From the NCBI GenBank assembly GCA_051747385.1, contig JBNJGB010000001.1, positions 1 to 64,000 of the forward strand: 64,000 nt of DNA, read 5' to 3'. Origin of the DNA: JBNJGB01 sp051747385 (GTDB taxonomy: Bacteria; Myxococcota_A; UBA9042; PHBI01; JACKFB01). The position numbers and the translations under genes are program-made. Shown piece after piece: positions 48,751 through 57,176 of the stretch; position 1 is the stretch's first letter, and every line of letters starts with the position of its first letter. Below the pieces are notes generated by a model. It ran no database searches and had not been told where the DNA came from. It was given only the letters and a program-made list of their open reading frames with translations.

Positions 48751-49689
48751 CTACAGGGGCTCCACGCGGACCTCGTCACGGAGGCGGTCGGCGTCCTCGC
48801 GGCGGCACAGCTCGGTGCCGGGGGTGAGGAGGGCGGCGGTCCCGGCGGCGACGCCGGCGCGGAAGGCGTCCTCCATGGACTCGCCGCGGGCGAGGGCCAG
48901 GGTGAGGCCGCCGACGAAGCTGTCGCCCGCGCCCACGTCGCTCTGGAGCTCCACGCTGGGCGTGTGGGCTCGGAGCTGCCCCTCGGCCCAGGTGAGCAGG
49001 GCGCCGTCGCCGCCCAGGGTCACGACGAGGACGTCCACGCAGCCGTCTTCCACGAGGCTGCGAGCGCGGCGACCGAGGGCCTCCTCGTCGTCCGGGTCCA
49101 GGTCGTAGGCAGCCGCGAACTCCCGCCGGTTGGGCTTCGCGAGGTACACGCCTGCACCTAGGGCCTCCCGCAGCGGCGGGCCGGACGAGTCCAGGACGAA
49201 CCGCGCGCCCAGGTCGGCGGCCGCGCGGGCGGCGCGAGCGTAGAAGTCGTCGGGCACGCCGGGTCCCAGGCTCCCGCTGGCCACGATCCACTCTGGGGCG
49301 TCCTCCCGGCTCCCCAGGTCGTCCAGGCAGGCCCGCCAGTCGGCCCCGGACAGCTCCGGACCCGGCGGCACGAAGCGGTACTCCCGGCGGGTCGACCGGT
49401 CCAGCACGTGGAAGCTCTGGCGGGTCGTGCCCTCCACCCGGTGGGCGCAGCAGGTGACGCCCTCCCGCGCCAGGAGGTCGTCCAGGAGCAGCCCCGTGTG
49501 CCCGGCGCTGGGATAGTGGGCCAGGGCGTCGCCCCCCAGTCGGCGCACCGCACGCGCCACGTTGATCCCGCCTCCGCCCGGGTCGAACCGGGGGGCGTCG
49601 CACCGGATCTTGATGCGGCTCCGCACCTCGTCCGCCGAGGTGAACGAGTCCAGGGCCGGGTTGATCGTCAGGGTGACGATGGGCTTCAT
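48751..49689 (-). CDS. PfkB-family 6-phosphofructokinase/1-phosphofructokinase
   Basis: 312 residues. Ribokinase fold of the LacC/FruK/PfkB subgroup: VTLTINPALD at the start, the sugar-phosphate motif DPGGGGINVARA (~38-50) and the ATP/anion-hole motif SDVGAGDSFVGGL with catalytic Asp (~255). Sequence alone does not separate PfkB from tagatose-6-P or fructose-1-P kinases. The opposite role of the neighbouring PpsA and the sugar phosphorylase nearby favour glycolytic PfkB. It is divergent from the phosphatase-fusion gene across 86 bp. Confidence 0.88.
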   Translation of the reverse strand: MKPIVTLTINPALDSFTSADEVRSRIKIRCDAPRFDPGGGGINVARAVRRLGGDALAHYPSAGHTGLLLDDLLAREGVTCCAHRVEGTTRQSFHVLDRSTRREYRFVPPGPELSGADWRACLDDLGSREDAPEWIVASGSLGPGVPDDFYARAARAAADLGARFVLDSSGPPLREALGAGVYLAKPNRREFAAAYDLDPDDEEALGRRARSLVEDGCVDVLVVTLGGDGALLTWAEGQLRAHTPSVELQSDVGAGDSFVGGLTLALARGESMEDAFRAGVAAGTAALLTPGTELCRREDADRLRDEVRVEPL

Positions 49690-49775
49690 GGGGCTCCCGT
49701 CGGTCCGATTCCTGCATTGTCTCGATGATCGGAAGCGTACCGCGCGCCGGTGCGTGCTGGCCAACCGAGGACGCC

Positions 49776-51338
49776 ATGACCGAACGAGGGGGCAGCGTTC
49801 GGGCCGACGACGCTGCGATACGCGCCGTCGTGCTCGACCTGGACGGGGTCATCACCCGGACCGCCGACGTGCACTACCGAGCCTGGAAGCGGCTGTTCGA
49901 CGAGGTCGACGCGCGCCTCCGCGAGCGCGGAGAGGGCGGGTACGAGCGCTTCGACGAGGCCGCCTACCGCCGCCACGTGGACGGTCTGCCACGCCGGGAC
50001 GGCCTCCGCGCCTTCCTGGAGGCCCGCCATGTCCACCTGCCGGACGGCGCCCCGGACGACCCCGCCGATCGGCTGACCCTCCACGGCCTCGCCCGCCGGA
50101 AGAACGAGATGTTCCAAGCCCTGCTCCGCGAGGAGGGCGTGACGCTCTTCGACGAGGTCCGCCCCACCCTGGAGCGCTGGCGGCGGGACGGCCTCGCGCT
50201 GGCGGTGGTATCGTCCAGCCGGAACTGCGGTCCGGTGCTGGAGGCCGCCGGCGCGACCGGCCTCTTCGACGTGCGGGTGGACGGCCTCGACCTGGCCGAG
50301 GGGGACCTGGAGGGCAAGCCCGCGCCCGACCTGTTCCTCGAGGCGGCCCGGCGCCTGGACGTGCTGCCCCGGCAGGCCGTGGTGTTCGAGGACGCCGTGG
50401 CCGGCGTGGAGGCGGGCCGCGCCGGAGGGTTCGCCCGGGTGATCGGCGTGAACCGCGGAGGCGACGGGGAGGACCTGCGCCGCGCCGGGGCCGACCAGGT
50501 GGTCACGCGCCTGGACGAGGCCACCCTGGACCCGCCCGACCGACCGCCTCGGGCCCTGGACTCCCTGGAGGAGATCTCGGAGCGCCTCGGCCCCCGGCGC
50601 CCGGCCGCCTTCCTCGACTACGACGGGACCCTGACGCCCATCGTCCCGCGCCCCGAGGACGCCGTGCTCTCCGACGCCATGCGCCGGAGCCTGCGGCGCC
50701 TGGCCGATCGCGTCCCGGTGGCCATCGTGAGCGGCCGCGACCGCCCCGACGTGGCCGCCATGGTGGGCCTGGACGACCTGGTCTACGCGGGCAGCCACGG
50801 CTTCGACATCGCCGGGCCCGGAGGGCTGCACCACGAGCACCCGGCCGGCGTCGAGCGGCTCCCGGACCTGGACGCCGCGCAGCGCGCCCTCGAGTCGCAC
50901 CTGGCGGACGTCGAGGGGTGTCAGGTGGAGCGGAAGCGCTTCGCCATCGCCGTGCACTTCCGGAACGTGGCCCCGGGGCGCGTGGACGAGGTGGAGGCCG
51001 CCGTCGACGAGGTGCTCTCCGGGCACGAGGAGGCCCTCCGGAAGACCGGCGGCAAGAAGATCTTCGAGCTTCGCCCCCGCGTGGAGTGGGACAAGGGCCG
51101 GGCGGTGACCTGGCTGCTGGACGCCCTGGACCTGGACCGCCCCGACGTCGTCCCCCTGTACGTGGGCGACGACGTGACCGACGAGGACGCGTTCCGGGCG
51201 CTGTCGGGGCGCGGCCTGGGCCTCGTGGTGGGCGAGGTGGAGGGCTCGGCGGCGGACTACGTCCTGGCGGACGTCGACGAGGCGCGGCGATTCCTCGACT
51301 GGCTGGCGACGCGGAGCGACGGGGAGGCGACGCCATGA
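49776..51338 (+). CDS. Beta-phosphoglucomutase/trehalose-6-phosphate phosphatase fusion
   Basis: 520 residues from ATG 49776. N-terminal HAD enzyme (~10-255) of the beta-phosphoglucomutase type: VVLDLDGVIT with the second Asp, the helical cap, VVSSSRNC, GKPAPDLFLEAA and VVFEDAVAGVEAG. C-terminal HAD enzyme (~275-515) of the OtsB type: FLDYDGTLTPI (~280), IVSGRDRPDV, GSHGFDI, the RKRFAIAVHFRN cap and YVGDDVTDEDAF. So one chain would isomerise beta-glucose-1-P to glucose-6-P and dephosphorylate trehalose-6-P. The stop overlaps the GH65 gene start (ATGA), so mutase and phosphorylase are made together; the mutase uses the phosphorylase product. No trehalose-6-P synthase lies in the window. Confidence 0.92.
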   Translation: MTERGGSVRADDAAIRAVVLDLDGVITRTADVHYRAWKRLFDEVDARLRERGEGGYERFDEAAYRRHVDGLPRRDGLRAFLEARHVHLPDGAPDDPADRLTLHGLARRKNEMFQALLREEGVTLFDEVRPTLERWRRDGLALAVVSSSRNCGPVLEAAGATGLFDVRVDGLDLAEGDLEGKPAPDLFLEAARRLDVLPRQAVVFEDAVAGVEAGRAGGFARVIGVNRGGDGEDLRRAGADQVVTRLDEATLDPPDRPPRALDSLEEISERLGPRRPAAFLDYDGTLTPIVPRPEDAVLSDAMRRSLRRLADRVPVAIVSGRDRPDVAAMVGLDDLVYAGSHGFDIAGPGGLHHEHPAGVERLPDLDAAQRALESHLADVEGCQVERKRFAIAVHFRNVAPGRVDEVEAAVDEVLSGHEEALRKTGGKKIFELRPRVEWDKGRAVTWLLDALDLDRPDVVPLYVGDDVTDEDAFRALSGRGLGLVVGEVEGSAADYVLADVDEARRFLDWLATRSDGEATP

Positions 51339-53803
51339 ACGAGACCTACGAGGACTACGAGGCGGAGTGGAAGCTGAGCTACGAGGGGTGGGACCCGGAC
51401 GAGGAGCCTCTCCGGGAGGCCCTGTGCACCGTCGGCAACGCCCACTTCGCGACCCGCGGCGCCGCGGAGGAGGCGTCCGCCGACGGCGTCCACTACCCGG
51501 GCACCTACATCGCGGGCGGCTACAACCGGCTTCGCACCGAGGTCTCCGGCCGCGTGGTGGAGAACGAGGACACCGTCAACTGGCCCAACTGGCTCTGCCT
51601 CACCTTCCGGGTGGAGGAGGACGACGGCGCCGCCGGCGCCTGGTTCCGCATCGAGGACGTGGAGGTGGAGGAGTACCGCCAGATCCTCCACCTGGACGAG
51701 GGCGTCCTGGAGCGCGTGATGCGCTTCGTGGACGACCGCGGCCGCCGCACGCGACTCGAGACCCGGCGCCTCGTCCACCTACGGGACGCGCACCTGGCCG
51801 CCATCGAGTGGACCCTGACCCCCGAGAACTGGTCGGGGCGGGTGAGCGTCCGCTCCGGGATCGACGCGCGCGTGGAGAACACCGGGGTGGCGCGCTATCG
51901 CGAGCTCGCCGGGCGCCACCTGGAGATCGAGGACACGGGCGCCTTCATGGAGGGGATCGACGTGGCCGTGCGGACCCGGACGTCGCACATCCGCGCCGCC
52001 GTCGCCGCGCGGACCCTGCTGTACGACGACGACGGGCCGCTCGGCGCCTCGCGAGAGATCCGCCATGTCTCCGGGGACGTGGCCGAGGTCCTGGGCTTCC
52101 AGGTGCGCGAAGGACACCCCGTGCGCGTCGAGAAGGTCGTCGCCCTGTACACCTCGCGCGGCCACGCCATCCACGAGCCCCGCCACGAGGCACGCCGCGC
52201 CGTCCGCCGGGCGACGCGATTCGGCCGGCTGCTGAACCTCCAGCGGCACGCATGGCGACACCTGTGGCGCCGATGCGACCTGGAGTTCGGCGACGGGCGC
52301 CGATCCCAGCTCATCCTGCGGCTCCACATCTTCCACCTGCTCCAGACCGTCTCCCAGCACAGCATCGACCAGGACGCCGGCGTCCCGGCCCGCGGGCTGC
52401 ACGGCGAGGCCTATCGGGGCCACATCTTCTGGGACGAGCTGTTCATCTTCCCCTTCCTCGACCTGCGCATCCCGGAGGTGACCCGCGCGCTCATCATGTA
52501 CCGCTTCCGCCGGCTCCCCGAGGCTCGCGAGGCCGCGAAGGCGGCCGGCTACCGCGGCGCCATGTACCCGTGGCAGAGCGGCAGCAACGGCCGGGAGGAG
52601 ACCCAGGAGCTGCACCTCAACCCCCGCTCCGGGCGCTGGATCCCGGACGACTCCCACCGGCAGCGGCACGTGAACGCCGCCATCGCCTACAACGTGTGGA
52701 GCCACTTCCAGGCCACCGGCGACGACCAGTTCCTCGCCTACTACGGCGCCGAGATGATCCTCGAGATCGCGCGGTTCTGGTCGAGCATCGCCACCTGGAG
52801 CGACGCGACGGGCCGCTATCACATCCGCGGGGTCATGGGCCCCGACGAGTTCCACGAGGGCTATCCGGAGCGCGGCGGCGGGGGCGTGGACGACAACGCC
52901 TACACGAACGTCATGGCGGCCTGGGTCATCCGCAGCGCCTTCGACGTGCTGGAGCACCTCGGCGAGACCCGCCGCACGGAGCTGATGGAGCTGCTGGAGC
53001 TGGACGACGAGGAGCTGGCCCACTGGGACGACGTGTCACGGAAGCTCCACGTCCCGTTCACCGAGGACGGGATCATCGCCCAGTTCGACGGCTGGGACGA
53101 CCTCGAGGAGCTGGACTGGGAGGCCTACCGGGAGCGCTACGACAACATCCAGCGGATGGATCGCATCCTCGAGGCGGAGGGGGACACCCCGAACCGCTAC
53201 AAGCTCACGAAGCAGGCCGACGTCCTGATGCTCTTCTACCTGCTGTCCTCCGAGGAGCTCTCCGGCCTGTTCGAGCACATGGGCTACCGGTGGGACCCGG
53301 AGATGATCCCGCGGAACGTCGACTACTACTGCGCCCGGACCTCCCACGGCTCGACCCTGAGCCTGGTGGTCCACTCCTGGGTGCTCACCCGCTCCGGCCG
53401 CGAGGGCTCCTGGGAGATCTTCGAGAAGGCCCTGCAGAGCGACATCGACGACATCCAGGGCGGTACCACGCCGGAGGGCATCCACCTGGGCGCCATGGCG
53501 GGGACGGTCGACATCGCGCTCCGCTGCTACACGGGCCTGGAGATGCGCGCGGACGCCCTCTGGTTCAACCCCTGCCTCCCCGCGCACATGCACTACCTGA
53601 AGGCCGGCATCCGCTATCGCGGCCAGTGGCTCGACTTCGTGGTGACCCACGACGTCTTCTCGGTGTCCGTGTCCAGGGGGGCCGCCGCGCCGGTGCGCGT
53701 GGGATTCCGGGGCGAGGTCCACGAGCTGTCCCAGGGAGAGTCCCGCACCTGGGAGCTCCCGTGCACGCCGCCCGCCACGCAGACGGCACCCGAGGCGCCC
53801 TGA
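51335..53803 (+). CDS. GH65 glycoside phosphorylase (trehalose/maltose/kojibiose type)
   Basis: 822 residues. The N-terminal beta-sandwich starts WKLSYEGWDPDEEPLREALCTVGNAHFATRG. The (alpha/alpha)6 barrel has GLHGEAYRGHIFWDELFIFPF, MYPWQSGSNGREET, the general acid Glu in MGPDEFHEGYPE (~505) and phosphate-pocket residues in RTSHGSTLSLVVHSW. Inverting phosphorolysis yields beta-glucose-1-P, which the upstream beta-phosphoglucomutase domain can use. The insertion after the acid (ERGGGGVDDNAYTN) is longer than in well-known maltose phosphorylases, so the exact disaccharide is open; trehalose or trehalose-6-P is likeliest from context. Confidence 0.92.
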   Translation: MNETYEDYEAEWKLSYEGWDPDEEPLREALCTVGNAHFATRGAAEEASADGVHYPGTYIAGGYNRLRTEVSGRVVENEDTVNWPNWLCLTFRVEEDDGAAGAWFRIEDVEVEEYRQILHLDEGVLERVMRFVDDRGRRTRLETRRLVHLRDAHLAAIEWTLTPENWSGRVSVRSGIDARVENTGVARYRELAGRHLEIEDTGAFMEGIDVAVRTRTSHIRAAVAARTLLYDDDGPLGASREIRHVSGDVAEVLGFQVREGHPVRVEKVVALYTSRGHAIHEPRHEARRAVRRATRFGRLLNLQRHAWRHLWRRCDLEFGDGRRSQLILRLHIFHLLQTVSQHSIDQDAGVPARGLHGEAYRGHIFWDELFIFPFLDLRIPEVTRALIMYRFRRLPEAREAAKAAGYRGAMYPWQSGSNGREETQELHLNPRSGRWIPDDSHRQRHVNAAIAYNVWSHFQATGDDQFLAYYGAEMILEIARFWSSIATWSDATGRYHIRGVMGPDEFHEGYPERGGGGVDDNAYTNVMAAWVIRSAFDVLEHLGETRRTELMELLELDDEELAHWDDVSRKLHVPFTEDGIIAQFDGWDDLEELDWEAYRERYDNIQRMDRILEAEGDTPNRYKLTKQADVLMLFYLLSSEELSGLFEHMGYRWDPEMIPRNVDYYCARTSHGSTLSLVVHSWVLTRSGREGSWEIFEKALQSDIDDIQGGTTPEGIHLGAMAGTVDIALRCYTGLEMRADALWFNPCLPAHMHYLKAGIRYRGQWLDFVVTHDVFSVSVSRGAAAPVRVGFRGEVHELSQGESRTWELPCTPPATQTAPEAP

Positions 53804-54004
53804 CTATCCGGGGACGCCCGTCACCCGCTCCGCTTCGCCCTCCGCGGCCCAGGCCCGCTCGAGCGCCTGCCGCGCCTCCTCCGTGTCCGGCAGCGCGCAG
53901 GTCAGGGTCGCGACCCCGCACCCATCGAGCGCCCGGACCCCGACGCCGCCCCACCCGTCCCGGGTCAGGGAGGCGCGTACGCGTTCGTTCGTCGTCGGCT
54001 CCAT
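53804..54004 (-). CDS. Small BON-domain-like protein
   Basis: 66 residues: RVRASLTRDGWGGVGVRALDG, then ATLTCALPDTEEARQALERAW and a final VTGVPG, which follows the beta-alpha-beta pattern of BON domains (as in OsmY). It has no signal peptide and is convergent with, and directly abutting, the GH65 gene. Too short to be sure. Confidence 0.5.
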   Translation of the reverse strand: MEPTTNERVRASLTRDGWGGVGVRALDGCGVATLTCALPDTEEARQALERAWAAEGEAERVTGVPG

Positions 54005-54056
54005 GGCAGCCTCCTGGATCCCTGCTCCGTGAGGGTCGGGCAGGTCCCGCGGGCCG

Positions 54057-56384
54057 TCAAAGATCCCGCCGCCCCGCCTCGCGCCAGTCGCAGCGGGCGA
54101 TCCAGTCCCGCAGGCTCTCGCGCCGCCCCTCCCACGGGCTCAGCTCCAGCGCCCGGCGGAGGGCCAGCCGCGCCTCGCCGAGCAGGCCGGCGTGGTACAG
54201 CGCGACGCCCAGCAGGCGCTCGTTCGCCCGCCTCACGAGGGTGATCGTGGCCTCGTCCATGTCCACGTCGCCGGCGTGCTCCAGCAGCCTCGACGCCGTC
54301 CGGAGCGGCTGCACGGCGACCTCCTGGTGCCCCTCCGACAGCAGGCGGCGCCCCAGGAGGTACAGCGGGAGCGGATCGCCGGGCAGGTCCACCACGGCCT
54401 CCACGAGGTAGTCGATGGCGTCCGGAGCCTCGGGGGCCAGGAGGTAGGGGCCGAGGATCGGCTCCCGATCCCAGTCGCCCACCACCTCCAGCTTCACGCG
54501 CACGGTGCGGCGGCGCCCCTCCGTCTGCGGCGCGTCGACGATCTCCTCGTAGAGGGCTCGGGCGCGCTCCGTGTCCCCGGCGCGCCACCAGGCGTCCGCG
54601 AGGAGCTCCCGGACCCGCACCATGGTGGGATCGTCGACGCCGTCCAGGGAGGCCAGGCGCTCGACCTGCTCGGCGGCCTCCTCGGCGCGTCCCATGTGGG
54701 AGAGGGTGAAGACGAGGGCCAGGCGGTGCCGCGGGTGGTCCGGCACGAAGTCCAGGATCCGGCGACGAAGCTCCAGGCTGCGCTCCCACCGATCGTCCTC
54801 GGCCAGCTCTCCGGCCCGGGCCGCCAGCCGCGCCACCTCCAGCGGGCAGGTGCGCTGGAAGATCGCCTCCCTCTCGTAGCGCTGGCGCGCCAGGGCCACG
54901 GCTTCGTCCGGCAGCGGCATCGCGTCCAGGAACGCCCGCCAGGAGCCCAGGAGTTCGGGCAGGGGCTCGCCGTAGGCCGCCTCGAAGTCCCCGCCCCGGT
55001 AGAGCGCCTTGAACGGCCCGGGGCCCCGGGTGTCCAGGAGCCACGTCATGAAGGAGCCGCTCAGGACGTACGCCTTGCCCGCCGGCTGGGTCCAGAACCC
55101 CTCCGGGTCCATGATCGCCTCCAGGTCCACGGCCAGGTCGGCCCGCCGAAGCGCGGCGCTCCACTGGTGGTGGGTCAGCAGGCCGCTCTGCCCCTCCAGG
55201 GCCTCGGCCGCGCCCTCCACCAGGGCCGCCTTCGGGAGCACGCCCCCGACGGCCGGGATCCCGAGGGGGCCGTCGGCGAACGGTCCCAGCAGGACGTGGG
55301 CCAGCTCGTGCTTCACCACGGAGGCGCCGTAGGCGACCCGGTTCAGGTGGAGCTGGGACAGCCACGGCTTGGCCACCGCCACCCGCGCGCCGCCCATGAG
55401 CGCGCGCTTCCGCTCCGGGCTGCCGTAGACGTAGCTGTGCACGACCTCGGGGTGGGTCGTGTCCAGCGCGGACTCCAGGGTGTCGATGCGGTAGCGGTGG
55501 TCCTCCAGCAGCTTGCGCGCCTCGTCCCGCCCGATGGCCGTGTCGTCGTAGTGGAGCACGACGCGCTCGTCCGCGAGGCGACCGCCCAGGGCCGCCCGGA
55601 GGTGCGCCTCGCCGATCTCGTAGCCGACGACGCCGCGGAGGCCGTAGCCCGCGCCCCAGGCCACGCCGAGGAGCGCCAGGACGATCCAGGCCCGCCGCGG
55701 CGCGTCGGACAGGAGCGTCGGCGCCACCCGGCCCCGCTCCGGGGTCCAGGTCATCGCCGCCACCTGCCAGACGAGGCCCAGCTGGACGAGGTTGAACGCC
55801 CGGTACGCCAGGAAGCGCCCGTCGATGACGATCACGTCGTCGTAGACGGCGCCGGAGAAGAACCCCGCGAAGGGGTTGTAGGCGAAGATCGGCGGCTCGA
55901 AGTACAGGAACGCGACGTCCCGGGCGATCCAGGCGAGCCACACGGCCACGAACAGCAGCGTGGCCCACCGCCCGCGGCGGACCAGGAGCGCGCAGGCCGC
56001 CCCGATCTGGCCGGCGAAGAGCATCGAGAGCCCGGGGCCCATGCCGTAGAACGCGAGCCCCTCCAGGGGATCGCAGTTCTTCACGCGCAGGGAGTTCAGC
56101 AGGAGGATCGCCGGCGGCAGGACCGCCAGCGGCAGGACCGCCCGCGCCGCCCCGAGGAAGATCGGGCGGGGGCGTCCGGGATCGTCGGCGAGGCCGGCCC
56201 GGCCGTCCGCCGCGCCCACCACCCCCGCCACCAGGGCGCCGACGAGCGCCAGCGCCAGGGAGGAGTAGTAGTTGAGGACGTCGAAGCCCGGGACGAAGCA
56301 CAGGGCGATCGCGACGATCGCGACGAGGGCGGTGCCGATCCGCGCGGATCGCGTCCGCCAGGCGGCTGCGAGCCCTGCCCTCAC
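54057..56384 (-). CDS. Membrane-anchored gluzincin-like peptidase with TPR C-terminus
   Basis: 775 residues. Residues ~10-260 hold about seven hydrophobic helices. The soluble middle part (~275-480) contains the zinc motif HELAH (VVKHELAHVLLG) with a downstream Glu in LVEGAAEAL, the layout of M1/M48-like or peptidase-MA proteins. The C-terminal ~270 residues are TPR-like helices (HRLALVFTLSHMGRAEEAAEQVERLA and similar). Likely a membrane protease or peptidase-like scaffold with a protein-binding tail; substrate unknown. It lies 40 bp after rpsT in the same direction, so it could be transcribed with it. Confidence 0.8.
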   Translation of the reverse strand: MRAGLAAAWRTRSARIGTALVAIVAIALCFVPGFDVLNYYSSLALALVGALVAGVVGAADGRAGLADDPGRPRPIFLGAARAVLPLAVLPPAILLLNSLRVKNCDPLEGLAFYGMGPGLSMLFAGQIGAACALLVRRGRWATLLFVAVWLAWIARDVAFLYFEPPIFAYNPFAGFFSGAVYDDVIVIDGRFLAYRAFNLVQLGLVWQVAAMTWTPERGRVAPTLLSDAPRRAWIVLALLGVAWGAGYGLRGVVGYEIGEAHLRAALGGRLADERVVLHYDDTAIGRDEARKLLEDHRYRIDTLESALDTTHPEVVHSYVYGSPERKRALMGGARVAVAKPWLSQLHLNRVAYGASVVKHELAHVLLGPFADGPLGIPAVGGVLPKAALVEGAAEALEGQSGLLTHHQWSAALRRADLAVDLEAIMDPEGFWTQPAGKAYVLSGSFMTWLLDTRGPGPFKALYRGGDFEAAYGEPLPELLGSWRAFLDAMPLPDEAVALARQRYEREAIFQRTCPLEVARLAARAGELAEDDRWERSLELRRRILDFVPDHPRHRLALVFTLSHMGRAEEAAEQVERLASLDGVDDPTMVRVRELLADAWWRAGDTERARALYEEIVDAPQTEGRRRTVRVKLEVVGDWDREPILGPYLLAPEAPDAIDYLVEAVVDLPGDPLPLYLLGRRLLSEGHQEVAVQPLRTASRLLEHAGDVDMDEATITLVRRANERLLGVALYHAGLLGEARLALRRALELSPWEGRRESLRDWIARCDWREAGRRDL

Positions 56385-56424
56385 GATCTCGCTCGCCCGT
56401 CCGCCGCTCGGCCCGGGCGGGGGA

Positions 56425-56685
56425 TCAGAGCGCGTTGAGCTGCCGGGTCAGGCGGCTCTTCAGCCGATCGGCGCGGTTCGGGTGGATGATGCCCTTGCCG
56501 GCGATGCGATCGATGAAGGCCTTGGCCGCCTCCACGTCCTTGGTCGCCTGCTCCTTGTCCCCCGCCTCGAGGGCGGTGCGGGCCCGGCGAAGGAGGGAGC
56601 GCTGCGTCGCCCGGAAGAAGTTGTTCCGGTCGCGCCGCTTGAGGCTCTGCTTGTGCCGCTTGATCGCTTGCTTGTGGTTCGCCAC
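56425..56685 (-). CDS. rpsT: 30S ribosomal protein S20
   Basis: 86 residues from a GTG start: basic all-helical protein beginning MANHKQAIKRHKQSLKRRDRN with the conserved KGIIHPNRADRLKSRLTRQLN end. It binds 16S rRNA early in 30S assembly. In E. coli it is autoregulated through a poor start codon; the GTG here is compatible with that. Confidence 0.96.
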   Translation of the reverse strand: MANHKQAIKRHKQSLKRRDRNNFFRATQRSLLRRARTALEAGDKEQATKDVEAAKAFIDRIAGKGIIHPNRADRLKSRLTRQLNAL

Positions 56686-56825
56686 GAGGAATCCCCTGTC
56701 CGCCTGGACGTGCTCGTGCCCGTGATGTGTTCGGTCGCCCGGGCCGGCGAAGGCTGGAGTCTGTAACAGCGTGGACCCGTGTCGTCAACCGTCGGATGCC
56801 TCGGCTCCAGGGCGGTCGCAAAGTC

Positions 56826-57095
56826 GACCGCCCTCCCTTGCCCGTGCCCTTGCCCGTGCCCTTGCCTGCTCCCAGACGCGCAAAACCCATCGTTTCCGAG
56901 CGGGTGCATTCCGGCGCCGGGCGCCGTACCGCCGCGCGGCCCACGCTTCTCCGACTTTGCGACCGCCCTCCCTTGCCCGTGCCCTTGCCCGTGCCCTTGC
57001 CTGCTCCCAGACGCGCAAAACCCATCGTTTCCGAGCGGGTGCATTCCGGCGCCGGGCGCCGTACCGCCGCGCGGCCCACGCTTCTCCGACTTTGC
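56826..57095. repeat. Perfect 135-bp tandem duplication
   Basis: 56826-56960 and 56961-57095 are identical as far as read. Each starts with CCCTCCCTTGCCCGTGCCC (hexamers GGGCAA/GGGCAC on the minus strand), continues CCTGCTCCCAGACGCGCAAA and ends TTCTCCGACTTTGCGA. It fills the 491-bp gap between rpsT and the kinase-like gene, where no gene is seen. Confidence 0.9.
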
Positions 57096-57176
57096 GATTG
57101 CCCTGGCCTCGGCTCCGGCCCGGAGGGAGGCCGGTCTCTGGCGCTCCGGGCCCATCCTGCCATAGACTGCGCGCCG

